NCBI GenBank assembly: GCA_963809695.1
Contig: CAWEKI010000010.1
Coordinates: 434,001-498,000, forward strand
Direction: 5' to 3'
Length of the DNA: 64,000 nt
Source of the DNA: JAGDMJ01 sp963809695
GTDB lineage: Bacteria > Bacteroidota > Ignavibacteria > UBA10030 > UBA6906
Position numbers and translations under genes: made by a program. Each line of letters starts with the position of its first letter. Within the stretch, counting starts at the first letter, position 1. The notes beneath the pieces are model-generated. The model saw only the letters and a program-made list of their open reading frames with translations, ran no database searches and had not been told where the DNA came from. Shown here in pieces: positions 49,921 through 58,682 of this stretch.

Positions 49921-52026
49921 TCAGTCCACCAACGCTCTTGTTCTGGCCAGCCTGCTGGAATTTGCTATGACAAGCGCGCTGCTGGCCACCATTGCCAGGG
50001 CCGCCAAAACGGGTCGAATGTGACCGGCAACGGCCAGTCCAATTCCTACGGTGTTGTAGAGGAAAACCCAGACAAAATTCCATTTGATTGCACGTTGGAT
50101 CCTCCTGCCGTACTTGATCATCCAGGGCAATTTCAGAAGATCACTGTCGAGGATAGTGATATCTGAAGAATTTCGCGCAAAACTGGTGCCAGAACCGAGG
50201 GTCACCCCGATGTCTGCAGCTGCCAACGCTGCTGCATCGTTTATCCCGTCCCCGACCATACATACTCCGTCTCCAGCCAATTGTGCGTCAGTGATAACAG
50301 AGACTTTCTCCATGGGAGTCAGCCCTCCCAGGCTCTTGTTGATCCCCGCCTCTAAGGCAATGCAACGTGCCACGGCGGGATGATCACCCGAAAGAACTGT
50401 GACCTGCGCCCCGAGCCTGCGCAGGTGGGAGATGGCTTCCTGTGCCGAAGGCCGGATAGAATCTTTAACCGAAATGACACCAGAAAATACATTGTCAAGA
50501 TAAATGTAAGTTGATGAAACCAAGGAGGTTAACCCAAGGTCAGCAACGTCTATTCCTGTAGCATCTTCCAGCTCTCCTGAGAGGCGCACCTGCACTGGGA
50601 CACCTCCAGTATCCCCCACTACTCCTGACACTCCGGAGCCCGGCACGTTCTGGAATTCGGTCACACGGCGTAACGGAACGTTTTGTCTGGCCGCGTACTC
50701 CTTGATCGCCAGTGCAGTCGGATGTTCTGACTTTGACTCCAGGGAGGCCACAAGCCCCAGAATATCGTCGTCCGTCCTGCCTCCGAATGGGCGGAAAACA
50801 AGTGAGTCAATTCGAGGTTTCCCCTCAGTGAGCGTCCCGGTCTTGTCAATAAAAACGGTCTTAGTCCTGCCTACACGCTCAAGGATGCTGAAGGACCTGA
50901 CGATGACCCCATTGTGTGCCGCTCCGGCATACCCGATCGACGCGGCCAGAGTTGCACCAATTCCCAATCCGCATGGGCAAGCGATCAAGAGTACCGAAAG
51001 TCCGGTGAGGAACCCGGCAGAAGGGCCTGAGTGAAACCACCAGAGGAGAGCGGTTCCCAGGGCCAGCAGAACGACGGCAGGCGTAAAGTATCGGGCAATC
51101 CGGTCGGCCAACTGTTGCGACGGCGATCGGGTCGTGAGAATCTCATCAACGAGGCGATGTACCTGCGACAAATACATCTCTTCTGCCACCCTGCTTGCCG
51201 CGATCTGCAGAAAACCGTCGTGGTTGATTGACCCGCCCAGGACGTGGTCTCCCACCCGCTTTGTCACGGGAATCGACTCACCGGTCAGAATGGACTCATC
51301 CACGGTGCTCTCACCGTCCACGACCGCCCCGTCCACCGGTATTTGCTCCCCGGGAAGGACCCTGACATGTGCTCCGGCCGGGAGCGCCTCTGCCCGCACT
51401 TCAAGGTCCGTTCCATCACACATCAGATGCGCCATGGCAGGAGTTGCCGTGGCGAGTTTTCCAAGAGCGTCTGTCGCCTTCAACCGCGCTGTGGCCTCAA
51501 GGTATCTGCCAAATGTCACAAGGACAAGCACCATGACGGCAGTGTCATAGTAGATCGAGAGACTCCCGGTGAACGTCGAATAGATCGAATACAGGAAGGC
51601 TGAGGTGGTTCCAATAGCGATCAGAGTGTCCACCCCGGGGGAAAGCATCTGGACCTCCCTGAGTGCGTTTCTGAGAAAAGGAACCCCGATCAGCAGATAT
51701 ACCGGGAGGGAAAGAATGAAGACCACATAGTTGATGGTCTGGCGTGATTCCGCTTCGACAGGGAAAAGAAATGGCAGATCCTCTCCGTAGAGGGCCCAGG
51801 TAAATGTTTGTGCATTCATCGCCAGGAATGCCGCAAACCCTAACCGGGCGAGAAAGAGCGTAGGCCGTGCCTCATCTCCCTTCGTCCCTGTGATGGTGTG
51901 AAGGAGATAGCAGCCGTAGCAGCAATATTCTTCGGGATGGGTTCGGAGTCCGTGGTGAGAAGTGATCGGCAACCCACATTGTGTGCAGGTCCCGGTAGAT
52001 TCCTGGGCTATGGTTTTGAACTTCAT
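49921..52026 (-). CDS. Copper-translocating P1B-type ATPase, CcoI/FixI-like
   Basis: A 701-residue heavy-metal ATPase. The N-terminus has the metal-binding motif CTQCGLP and later YCCYGCY, the PF12156-like module of the CcoI/FixI/CopA2 group, rather than a classical GMxCxxC domain. Further motifs: TGES in the actuator, membrane CPC in LLIACPCGLG, DKTGTLTEGKP with the phosphorylated Asp, SEHPTALAI and GDGINDAAAL. CcoI-type pumps deliver Cu+ to the periplasm for oxidase assembly. Its position as last gene of the cytochrome oxidase operon, 7 bp after DUF420, supports this role. Confidence 0.9.
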   Translation of the reverse strand: MKFKTIAQESTGTCTQCGLPITSHHGLRTHPEEYCCYGCYLLHTITGTKGDEARPTLFLARLGFAAFLAMNAQTFTWALYGEDLPFLFPVEAESRQTINYVVFILSLPVYLLIGVPFLRNALREVQMLSPGVDTLIAIGTTSAFLYSIYSTFTGSLSIYYDTAVMVLVLVTFGRYLEATARLKATDALGKLATATPAMAHLMCDGTDLEVRAEALPAGAHVRVLPGEQIPVDGAVVDGESTVDESILTGESIPVTKRVGDHVLGGSINHDGFLQIAASRVAEEMYLSQVHRLVDEILTTRSPSQQLADRIARYFTPAVVLLALGTALLWWFHSGPSAGFLTGLSVLLIACPCGLGIGATLAASIGYAGAAHNGVIVRSFSILERVGRTKTVFIDKTGTLTEGKPRIDSLVFRPFGGRTDDDILGLVASLESKSEHPTALAIKEYAARQNVPLRRVTEFQNVPGSGVSGVVGDTGGVPVQVRLSGELEDATGIDVADLGLTSLVSSTYIYLDNVFSGVISVKDSIRPSAQEAISHLRRLGAQVTVLSGDHPAVARCIALEAGINKSLGGLTPMEKVSVITDAQLAGDGVCMVGDGINDAAALAAADIGVTLGSGTSFARNSSDITILDSDLLKLPWMIKYGRRIQRAIKWNFVWVFLYNTVGIGLAVAGHIRPVLAALAMVASSALVIANSSRLARTRALVD

Positions 52027-52033
52027 GCGGCTT

Positions 52034-52447
52034 TCAAAGCTTGTAGAGCATCAGGTAGATCACCACCCCCGTAAACGAAACGTAAAGCCAGATAGGGAGC
52101 GTCCATCGCGCCAACCGCAGGTGCCGGTCGAACCGCTCCCGAACAGCGCGCACGAGCGTAATGACGGCCAGGGGCGGAACCAGCGCAGCAAGTATCGTGT
52201 GGGAAATAAGCACGGCGAAGTAGACGGTCCTGACCCACCCTTGTCCCGAAAACCTAACCGAGCCGACGTTGGCATGGTAGATGAGATAGGATATGAGAAA
52301 AAGACAGGAGAGGCTGAATGCTGCAACCATGACGCGATGGTGATGCGCGGTTTTCTTGTTCCTGATGAGATAATATCCGATAGCCAGGAGCAGTGCGCTG
52401 GAGCCATTGAGAATGGCATTCACCAGGGGGAGATCTTGGATGCTCAT
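52034..52447 (-). CDS. DUF420 membrane protein (CtaM-like)
   Basis: A 137-residue protein with four membrane helices and conserved His residues (KTAHHHRVMV, LIYHANVG, SHTILA, HLRLARWTLP). The pattern fits the DUF420/CtaM family. CtaM is needed for assembly or activity of haem A-containing oxidases in some bacteria. It lies between ctaB and the copper ATPase, 17 and 7 bp from its neighbours. Confidence 0.85.
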   Translation of the reverse strand: MSIQDLPLVNAILNGSSALLLAIGYYLIRNKKTAHHHRVMVAAFSLSCLFLISYLIYHANVGSVRFSGQGWVRTVYFAVLISHTILAALVPPLAVITLVRAVRERFDRHLRLARWTLPIWLYVSFTGVVIYLMLYKL

Positions 52448-52464
52448 GACGAAGTAGCGATGAT

Positions 52465-53358
52465 TCAGAGCCTGTCGATTGCCATGACGGCCATCAGAAC
52501 CGGGAGGTAGATCAACGATCCGGCAAAGACATGTCTCGCGGCCACGTTCGACCTATCACGCACGAGAAGGACACTTACCCCAAGAAAAGCAAGGCTGAGC
52601 AAAAGTGCAAGTACAAGATACACCGGTCCGCACATGCCGATCGTCCATGGGAGAACCGTCAACGGGACGAGCAAAGCCGTATAGGCCAGGATCTGGCGTG
52701 CGGCCACTCTCCCTTCCGGTTCAACAACCGTGAGTAGCCTGTAGCCGGCGCGGGCATAATCTTTCCTGTACATCCAGGCGAGAGAGAGAAAATGTGGAAT
52801 TTGCCATACAAAGAGGAGAGCGAAGAGAATCACTGCCTCCTGCGTCACTTCATTCCTTGCGGCGGTCCATCCCATGACCGGTGGAAGCGCCCCCGGGAAT
52901 GCGCCGACAATGGTAGACAGGGGCGTGATACGCTTCAAGGGCGTGTAGAGGAAAATGTACGAGACCAGCGTCACGGAAGCAAGAAAACCGGTAAGCGGGT
53001 TCGTGTAAAGGGAGAGCTCTGCAATTCCAATGATGGAGAGAAATACCCCGAACAGGAGTGCCTCGTACGGATGAATACGTCCGGACGGCACAGGGCGGTT
53101 TTCTGTACGCTTCATCATTCCATCATACTGCCGTTCGATATACTGATTAAGCGCCCCCGCTCCACCCCCCACCAAGGCGGTCCCTATGAGCGTATGGACC
53201 AGCAGCGAGGCGTCGAGTGACCCCCCCCCACCCAAATAATACCCTGTCAGGGCCGTCACCACCGAAAGAAATGTCAGCTCAGGTTTGGTAAGTGAAAAAT
53301 AGTCCATGAAACGCGACCGTTCCATGGCAAGCGTATTCTCTGTTCCTTGTGACATCAT
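52465..53358 (-). CDS. ctaB: Protohaem IX farnesyltransferase (haem O synthase)
   Basis: A 297-residue UbiA-superfamily prenyltransferase with about nine helices that farnesylates haem B to haem O. The first Asp-rich motif is in NQYIERQYDGMMKRTENRPVPSG and the second in YRKDYARAG. ATG 53358 overlaps the ctaA stop by 4 bp (ATGA); a second ATG follows at once. It works with the downstream-acting haem A synthase encoded by the preceding gene. Confidence 0.94.
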   Translation of the reverse strand: MMSQGTENTLAMERSRFMDYFSLTKPELTFLSVVTALTGYYLGGGGSLDASLLVHTLIGTALVGGGAGALNQYIERQYDGMMKRTENRPVPSGRIHPYEALLFGVFLSIIGIAELSLYTNPLTGFLASVTLVSYIFLYTPLKRITPLSTIVGAFPGALPPVMGWTAARNEVTQEAVILFALLFVWQIPHFLSLAWMYRKDYARAGYRLLTVVEPEGRVAARQILAYTALLVPLTVLPWTIGMCGPVYLVLALLLSLAFLGVSVLLVRDRSNVAARHVFAGSLIYLPVLMAVMAIDRL

Positions 53359-54362
53359 GGCCTTGTAGGTGATGGCATGGCGGAGTATTCTCTTGATCGA
53401 ACTGGGACAGGATAGAGACGAAATACGCGGGCTGTGAGGATCGCGCTGAGCGCCAGCAGCAACGCTCCTGTTGCGACATGTGCCGTGGCGATTTGAACGC
53501 CTTTTCCAGTCCACACCGTGAGAGCGCCCAGGAGCGCCTGCATGACCACAAGCGTCGCGAGGACGAGTGCAGGTTCTCTGAGTCGCTTCTCGTCTTTGTA
53601 CGTCGACAGCAGGTGCTGCACCAGTGCAAAGACCATCACAAGAACCAACAGAGCTCCGACGCGATGAGCAAAATGAACCCAGATCTGGCCTGCACTTACC
53701 GGAGCGAGACCTGCTTCCACCCGGGTTTCGTTCACGCCCACAAGGGTCTCCTCGTCTACGGACGGGATGACTGCTCCGTATGAGAGGGGAAAATCGGGGA
53801 TTGCCAGGCCCGCATCGCTATGACGCATCCAGGCTCCAAGCACAAGCTGGAAGAGGATCATACCCGTGGCTGTGACGGCAAGTGTCCGGGTTCGTGAAGA
53901 CCCGGCCAGGTCCAGAGGCACCATTTTCTTCCACCCATCTGACGTGGCAAGAGCGATGAAGACCGTGAGGGCGAAAAAGGATTGTGCAATCGTTGCATGG
54001 AGGAGAGAGATCCATGTAGGCAGCAGAAAAAGGACGGTCAGGCCGCCCAGAACGCCCTGGAAAACAACTGCGACGACCGCCGCGATACCGACCATACGCA
54101 GCCAGCGCCGCTCGTCCGTCTTCCAAAGCCAGGCAGCCAGCACCACTGTCAACAGGCCGACGAATGTCGCTATCATCCGATGTCCGTGCTCATAGAAGAC
54201 TCCCCCGACCATCGGAGGCATGAGCTGGCCGTATGAAAGCGGCCAATCCGGCACGGACAGCCCAGAGCCAGTGCTTGTCACGAGGCCTCCCGCGATCACA
54301 AGAAGAAACGTACAGCAGGCGGTGAGCACTGCAAATCGATGGAGCCAGAGCCCCTTTCTCAT
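53355..54362 (-). CDS. ctaA: Haem A synthase (COX15/CtaA)
   Basis: A 335-residue eight-helix protein that oxidises the C8 methyl of haem O to give haem A. The four haem-ligand histidines lie in EHGHRMIA, LLHATIAQ, HFAHRVGA and ATAHVATG, in the two-fold repeat expected for the family. The length fits the two-repeat form of CtaA. ATG 54362 opens the first helix; the upstream extension is charged and unlikely to be translated. It starts 14 bp after subunit II. Confidence 0.93.
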   Translation of the reverse strand: MRKGLWLHRFAVLTACCTFLLVIAGGLVTSTGSGLSVPDWPLSYGQLMPPMVGGVFYEHGHRMIATFVGLLTVVLAAWLWKTDERRWLRMVGIAAVVAVVFQGVLGGLTVLFLLPTWISLLHATIAQSFFALTVFIALATSDGWKKMVPLDLAGSSRTRTLAVTATGMILFQLVLGAWMRHSDAGLAIPDFPLSYGAVIPSVDEETLVGVNETRVEAGLAPVSAGQIWVHFAHRVGALLVLVMVFALVQHLLSTYKDEKRLREPALVLATLVVMQALLGALTVWTGKGVQIATAHVATGALLLALSAILTARVFRLYPVPVRSREYSAMPSPTRP

Positions 54363-54376
54363 GGAAGACGTTCCTT

Positions 54377-55327
54377 TCACTGCGATTGGTAGGAAGCCTG
54401 TTCGGCCAGCCAGGCCTTGAACTCTTCTTCTGTCTGGACGACGACAAACCCGCGCATCCGGTAGTGGCCGAGGCCGCAAAGTTGCGCACAGGCAATTTCC
54501 GTCGGTATATCAGGAGCGGCGCGGATTTCGGTGATCCCCGCCTCCCGCAGTTGTGCCACCGTTTCTTCCGAGATCATCGACCCCTTCTCGAGAATCACCT
54601 TCCCTTCGCGGTCGGCATATTCCGTCATTGCCGTGAGCGTGGTGAGCTCTGCCGGAATGTTCCCGGAGGAGATATTGAACGCATGGGCCATCTCGTCGCG
54701 CAACTTCGCCGTCGTGGTCGTGGGGGTGAACCACACAGGGATTCTCTGTCCCGGTATGGCGTCCTGCTTTACCCGGAAGAACGGAAGCGCGAAACTATGG
54801 ATGACATCCTTGGTGCTAAGGTACACAATGACAGGTTTTCCGACCGGGAGGTTCAACTGGTTTATCGTGGTAATATCATCCTTTGCCGCCGGGTCCCCCC
54901 TGTCCAGACCAAGAGGATTTTCGGTTGAGATCAACGATGGATCCGTTCTTCCAAACTTTCCATCTGGCCCTGGATACTGTATGTTCCAGGCGAATTGCTC
55001 GGCCACTACACGTACCACGGTAGCGCTTGCTTCATCGGGGATTCCGTTGACCCGCGCCGCCCAGACCGGAATTGCAAACGCAACGAGCAGAACCGCTTCG
55101 AACAGTGCCACGCCAGCTTCAACATAGGATGAAGCGTGGGTTTTCGCTCCTGCGTAGTCTGCCCTGGGATGCCGCCCGCGCCGGAATCGAACAAGCGTGT
55201 ACGCGAAGAAGAACCCCCAGCCAAGGAAAAGGGCGAACATCAGGATGTGGACGGCTCCCAGCAACCCGTCGATCTGCGGACCGTGGGCTGAAAGGTCCGG
55301 AGGAAGGCCAAGAAGTTTTCCGATCAA
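54377..55327 (-). CDS. ctaC: Cytochrome c oxidase subunit II with an extra CuA-domain segment
   Basis: A 316-residue subunit with two N-terminal helices and a periplasmic CuA domain. CuA ligands are His177 (DVIHSFALP), Cys280, Cys284, His288 and Met291 (CAQLCGLGHYRM). There is no C-terminal haem c domain. Between the strand IPVWFTP and the ligand loop lie about 70 extra residues (about 204-275), including VILEKGSMISEETVAQLREAGITEI. In standard subunits this link is only a few residues long. Its ATG overlaps the stop of the preceding small gene. Confidence 0.92.
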   Translation of the reverse strand: MIGKLLGLPPDLSAHGPQIDGLLGAVHILMFALFLGWGFFFAYTLVRFRRGRHPRADYAGAKTHASSYVEAGVALFEAVLLVAFAIPVWAARVNGIPDEASATVVRVVAEQFAWNIQYPGPDGKFGRTDPSLISTENPLGLDRGDPAAKDDITTINQLNLPVGKPVIVYLSTKDVIHSFALPFFRVKQDAIPGQRIPVWFTPTTTTAKLRDEMAHAFNISSGNIPAELTTLTAMTEYADREGKVILEKGSMISEETVAQLREAGITEIRAAPDIPTEIACAQLCGLGHYRMRGFVVVQTEEEFKAWLAEQASYQSQ

Positions 55328-55566
55328 GCGTCACTCCTTCCAACAGGAGTCGAGTGTGAGAGCTTTCGGAGTCGCAGAAAGAACGAGATGAACCCCGCAA
55401 GGACAGATCCGGTCACACCCAGGAGCGTAATAATCGCAAAATTCATCCCGTTCGTTGCAGGATCATCCAACGCGCCGAAGCAGACGGGACACGAAAACGC
55501 ACTGTTCTGGCTCATTATGAGCAGAATCGAGAGACCGACCAGTACAGAAACGAACGAGGCCTTCAT
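55324..55566 (-). CDS. Small Cys-containing membrane protein of the oxidase operon
   Basis: An 80-residue protein with a signal-like N-terminus (MKASFVSVLVGLSILLIM), a CPVC motif right after it (SCPVCFGALDDPATNGMN), one membrane helix (FAIITLLGVTGSVLAGFISFFL) and a basic tail. The two cysteines would face the periplasm and could bind copper or take part in thiol exchange during CuA assembly. I know no name for it. It overlaps subunit II by 4 bp, so translation is coupled. Confidence 0.75.
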   Translation of the reverse strand: MKASFVSVLVGLSILLIMSQNSAFSCPVCFGALDDPATNGMNFAIITLLGVTGSVLAGFISFFLRLRKLSHSTPVGRSDA

Positions 55567-55643
55567 TATTCTTCCGTTTGGGTACATATCGAACAATTGA
55601 GGGGTCCGTTTGATTCCATGGAACCGCCGGTATTTGCCCGATT

Positions 55644-56234
55644 TCAAAAGAGGTAAAGGAGCAGGAACAGGATGATCCAGACAGCGTCCACAAAATTCCA
55701 GTACAACGCCGATGCAGATACGCGGCTCACCAAGCGTGCAGGTTCCGTTTCCCAGAGCCTTGGCGCAGTGAGCCAGAGATAGCCATTGACTGCCATCCCC
55801 CCGATGACGTGCAGGGCATGAACTCCCGTAAGCGTGAAGAAAATCGCCAGGAAGGTACTCGATGCCGGATAGAGGCCGAGAGAAAATCTGTGAGAATAGT
55901 CCAGCCATTTGATCCCTATGAAGAGCGCTCCCAGGAGGACAGTCAACCCGAGCAGGAGCCGGTGCCGGTTGAACGCCCCTACCCGCAACGACCAGATGGA
56001 AAGCGTTATGGCGACGCTCGATGCCAGGAGCACCAGCGTATTGAATCCCGCAAGAGGAACCTCTGCGAGTCCCTGGCCGAAATACCCGGAGGCAGAGCCT
56101 GTCCTCAGGAACACGTAGGCCGAGATGAGGCCCCCGAAGAGCATCGCCTCCGAAGCCAGAAATAGCCATATGCCAAGGCGGGCATTGTTCATCCCTGTAT
56201 CGGAGCGAATCGTCACAGCATAGGGTATTTGCAT
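55644..56234 (-). CDS. ctaE: Cytochrome c oxidase subunit III
   Basis: A 196-residue subunit with five helices, the short bacterial type lacking the first two helices of mitochondrial COX3. Motifs: LGIWLFLASEAMLFGGLISAY with the conserved Glu, FTLTGVHALHVIGGM and the end YWNFVDAVWIILFLLLYL. It starts 2 bp after subunit I. A 77-bp gap then precedes the small Cys-containing gene. Confidence 0.94.
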   Translation of the reverse strand: MQIPYAVTIRSDTGMNNARLGIWLFLASEAMLFGGLISAYVFLRTGSASGYFGQGLAEVPLAGFNTLVLLASSVAITLSIWSLRVGAFNRHRLLLGLTVLLGALFIGIKWLDYSHRFSLGLYPASSTFLAIFFTLTGVHALHVIGGMAVNGYLWLTAPRLWETEPARLVSRVSASALYWNFVDAVWIILFLLLYLF

Positions 56235-56236
56235 CG

Positions 56237-57976
56237 TCAGAGCTCTGTTGTTTCGTCTTGCGGCACGAAATCCCTTGATTTGCCAGGCACGCTGTACTCA
56301 TACGGACCCCGCTGGACACGGGGCAGCGAAACAAAATTGCCATGCGGCAACGGAGGCGACGGCGCGGCTGACCATTCCAGCGTCGTTGCCTCCCAGTAGT
56401 TCGGGGTCACCGGCTTCCCGTTCTTCATGCTCCAAAAGAAATTGATGATGAATGGGATCTGCGCCAGCCCCAGAAGCCAGGCGCAGACCGACATGAATTC
56501 GTTGAGATGCAGGACCCCCTGCGCATGGACATACTGGGCTCCCCCATCATAGAGCCGCCGGGAAACTCCAGCGAGTCCCTGGACAAACATCGGCATGAAT
56601 ATGCCATTCATGAGCAGGAGCGAAGGCCAGAAATGGATCTTCCCCAGCACATCGTTCATTTTTCGCCCTGTTACCTTGGGGAACCAATAATAGATCCCCG
56701 CGAACAGGGCGAAAATGGTTCCCGGCGCGACGATGTAGTGAAAATGACCGATCACGTAATAGGTATCGTGCAGGTGAATATCAGTGGGCGCCAGTGCCAG
56801 GGGCAGCCCGCTCAGTCCGCCGATTCCGAACATGGGGAGAAAGGCAAGGGCGAACAACATTGGCGTCGTGAATCTGATGGACCCTCCCCAGAGGGAGATC
56901 AGGAGCGCCGTGAGAATAATTATTGAAGGAATGGAGATAATCATCGTCGTGGCCTGAAAGAACGTGCTGATCACCGTCCCCATGCCTGTAAGAAACATGT
57001 GGTGCGCCCAGACAACGAACGACATGAAGCCGAGGAAGATCGCGGCGTACACCATGGACCGGTATCCCCAGAGCGGCTTCCGCGTATTATTCGCGATGAT
57101 CTCCGCAACAATCCCCATCGCGGGAAGGATCAGCACGTACACCTCGGGATGGGCGAGGAACCAGAAGAGATGCTGCCACAGAAGCGGGCTGCCGCCGCCG
57201 CTGTTTGCCAGCACCTGCCCGCTCACGACAAGGCCGCTCGGCATGAAGAAACTTGTGCCAGCCAACCGATCCATCAACTGCAGGACTGCAGCCGCCTCGA
57301 GTGGAGGGAACGCGAGGAGAAGGAGAAAGGATGTGATAAGCTGCGACCAGACGAAGAACGGAAGCCGCATGAAGCTCAACCCTTCGGTACGCAACTGCAC
57401 GATCGTGGTGATCATGTTCACCGAACCAAACAGTGCGGAGGTACTGAGGAAGATCATGCCGAGCAGCCACATCGTCTGGCCGGTGGTGGCGATGACCGAG
57501 AGCGGTGCGTACGAGGTCCATCCGGAGCTTGGGGCGCCCCCGGGAACAAAAAAGCTGGCAAGCATGATCAATCCCGCCATCAGGTACAACCAGTAGCTCA
57601 GCATGTTCAGCTTCGGAAACGCCATGTCCGGGGCACCAAGCTGCAAGGGGACCACATAGTTGCCGAAGGCCCCGACGGCGAGCGGCACGACGCCGAGAAA
57701 CACCATGATCGTGCCATGCATGGCGCCGAGTTGGTTGTAGAACTCCGGAAGCATGATGCCTTCCGGCATTCTTTCGGGGCCAAGAATGCTGCCCAGCCAG
57801 GGCAGCGCTTCTCCGGGATATGCCAGCTGCCAGCGCATCAACAGCATGAGCGAGAAACCTGACAACAAGAAAAGAAGCGCCGTGATAGCATATTGAATTC
57901 CTATCACCTTGTGGTCGGTGGAAAAAACCCTTGTGCGCCAGAATCCCGCCGCCTGGTGCTGATGGCCGTTCCGCAT
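56237..57976 (-). CDS. ctaD: Cytochrome c oxidase subunit I, A-type
   Basis: The 579-residue catalytic subunit of a haem-copper oxidase that reduces O2 and pumps protons. Ligands: haem a His87 and His413, CuB His276, His325 and His326, haem a3 His411. The His-Tyr pair is in HPEVY with Tyr280, and Glu278 marks it as A1-type rather than the YS-containing A2 type. At the K-channel position (Lys354 in Paracoccus) the motif is IPSIIILTALL and the residue is Ile354. It follows the cupredoxin gene by 10 bp. Confidence 0.95.
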   Translation of the reverse strand: MRNGHQHQAAGFWRTRVFSTDHKVIGIQYAITALLFLLSGFSLMLLMRWQLAYPGEALPWLGSILGPERMPEGIMLPEFYNQLGAMHGTIMVFLGVVPLAVGAFGNYVVPLQLGAPDMAFPKLNMLSYWLYLMAGLIMLASFFVPGGAPSSGWTSYAPLSVIATTGQTMWLLGMIFLSTSALFGSVNMITTIVQLRTEGLSFMRLPFFVWSQLITSFLLLLAFPPLEAAAVLQLMDRLAGTSFFMPSGLVVSGQVLANSGGGSPLLWQHLFWFLAHPEVYVLILPAMGIVAEIIANNTRKPLWGYRSMVYAAIFLGFMSFVVWAHHMFLTGMGTVISTFFQATTMIISIPSIIILTALLISLWGGSIRFTTPMLFALAFLPMFGIGGLSGLPLALAPTDIHLHDTYYVIGHFHYIVAPGTIFALFAGIYYWFPKVTGRKMNDVLGKIHFWPSLLLMNGIFMPMFVQGLAGVSRRLYDGGAQYVHAQGVLHLNEFMSVCAWLLGLAQIPFIINFFWSMKNGKPVTPNYWEATTLEWSAAPSPPLPHGNFVSLPRVQRGPYEYSVPGKSRDFVPQDETTEL

Positions 57977-57986
57977 GGGCTCTCCC

Positions 57987-58682
57987 CTACTTCGACGGGC
58001 CGAAACTGAACTTCTCGGCCGTCACTCCGCTCCGTTCCACCTTCACCTTCGCTGTCTGCGCGCCGTAGCGCTCGTGCCAGGCTTCGATCGTATACTCTCC
58101 CGGGGGAAGCGATTTCAACGTGAACGAGCCATCGTCACCGGTGACTGCAAAATAAGGATGCGGGAACACGGCGATGTAAGCGGACATCCAGGGATGGACT
58201 TCGCACTTCACCTTGAACGTTTCGGGTTTGTCAAACTTCCGTAGCATCGTCATCCCTTGCTTCGGCTGCGCAATGTTGAATTGCGGATTCTCCCTGGACA
58301 TGGAATGGACATTGTGAAGCGTGGGATCGCTATTCCTGATCTCCACCTCCTGTCCAACCTGGACTCCGAGGACATGCGGCACGTAGTCGCAACCCTTTTG
58401 GTCGAAGAACACTTTCTGCGCCGGAGGGCTGAAGGTCTTGCTGCCCAGTCCGTCCTTAACGTATACCAGGACGTTCTTCAGCGTATTATTCTTGTTCACG
58501 ACGATCTCTTCGCTGTACATCGGCGTCTTGTGTTGCACCATGCATTGGGGGTCGGCGTTCGTCATGATGCGGACCGGCTTCGGGGGCGTTCCCGTGAACG
58601 AAACGGTACCTGTAATGTCGCCGCCATAGGCGTGCACCACGAACGACAGTAACACAAGCGTTGTCACGAATCCTTTGCGCAT
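57987..58682 (-). CDS. Exported blue-copper (cupredoxin) protein with carboxypeptidase regulatory-like domain
   Basis: A 231-residue exported protein (signal peptide ending near VHAYG). The cupredoxin part has a type 1 copper set: His in LHNVHSM, then Cys, His and Met in KCEVHPWM (C-x2-H-x2-M). The C-terminal part is a carboxypeptidase regulatory-like beta sandwich (GDDGSFTLKSLPPGEYTIEAW). ATG 58682 follows GGAGGGAC. As first gene of the oxidase operon it is a candidate electron donor to CuA, which would suit an oxidase without a fused cytochrome c. Alternatively it may store or deliver copper. Confidence 0.85.
   Translation of the reverse strand: MRKGFVTTLVLLSFVVHAYGGDITGTVSFTGTPPKPVRIMTNADPQCMVQHKTPMYSEEIVVNKNNTLKNVLVYVKDGLGSKTFSPPAQKVFFDQKGCDYVPHVLGVQVGQEVEIRNSDPTLHNVHSMSRENPQFNIAQPKQGMTMLRKFDKPETFKVKCEVHPWMSAYIAVFPHPYFAVTGDDGSFTLKSLPPGEYTIEAWHERYGAQTAKVKVERSGVTAEKFSFGPSK

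Noticed and set aside
55324..56343. A 339-codon frame ending with the small CPVC protein
   Set aside because: Its first two thirds are antisense-frame noise across subunit III. Only the last 80 codons have a signal segment, motif and proper start.
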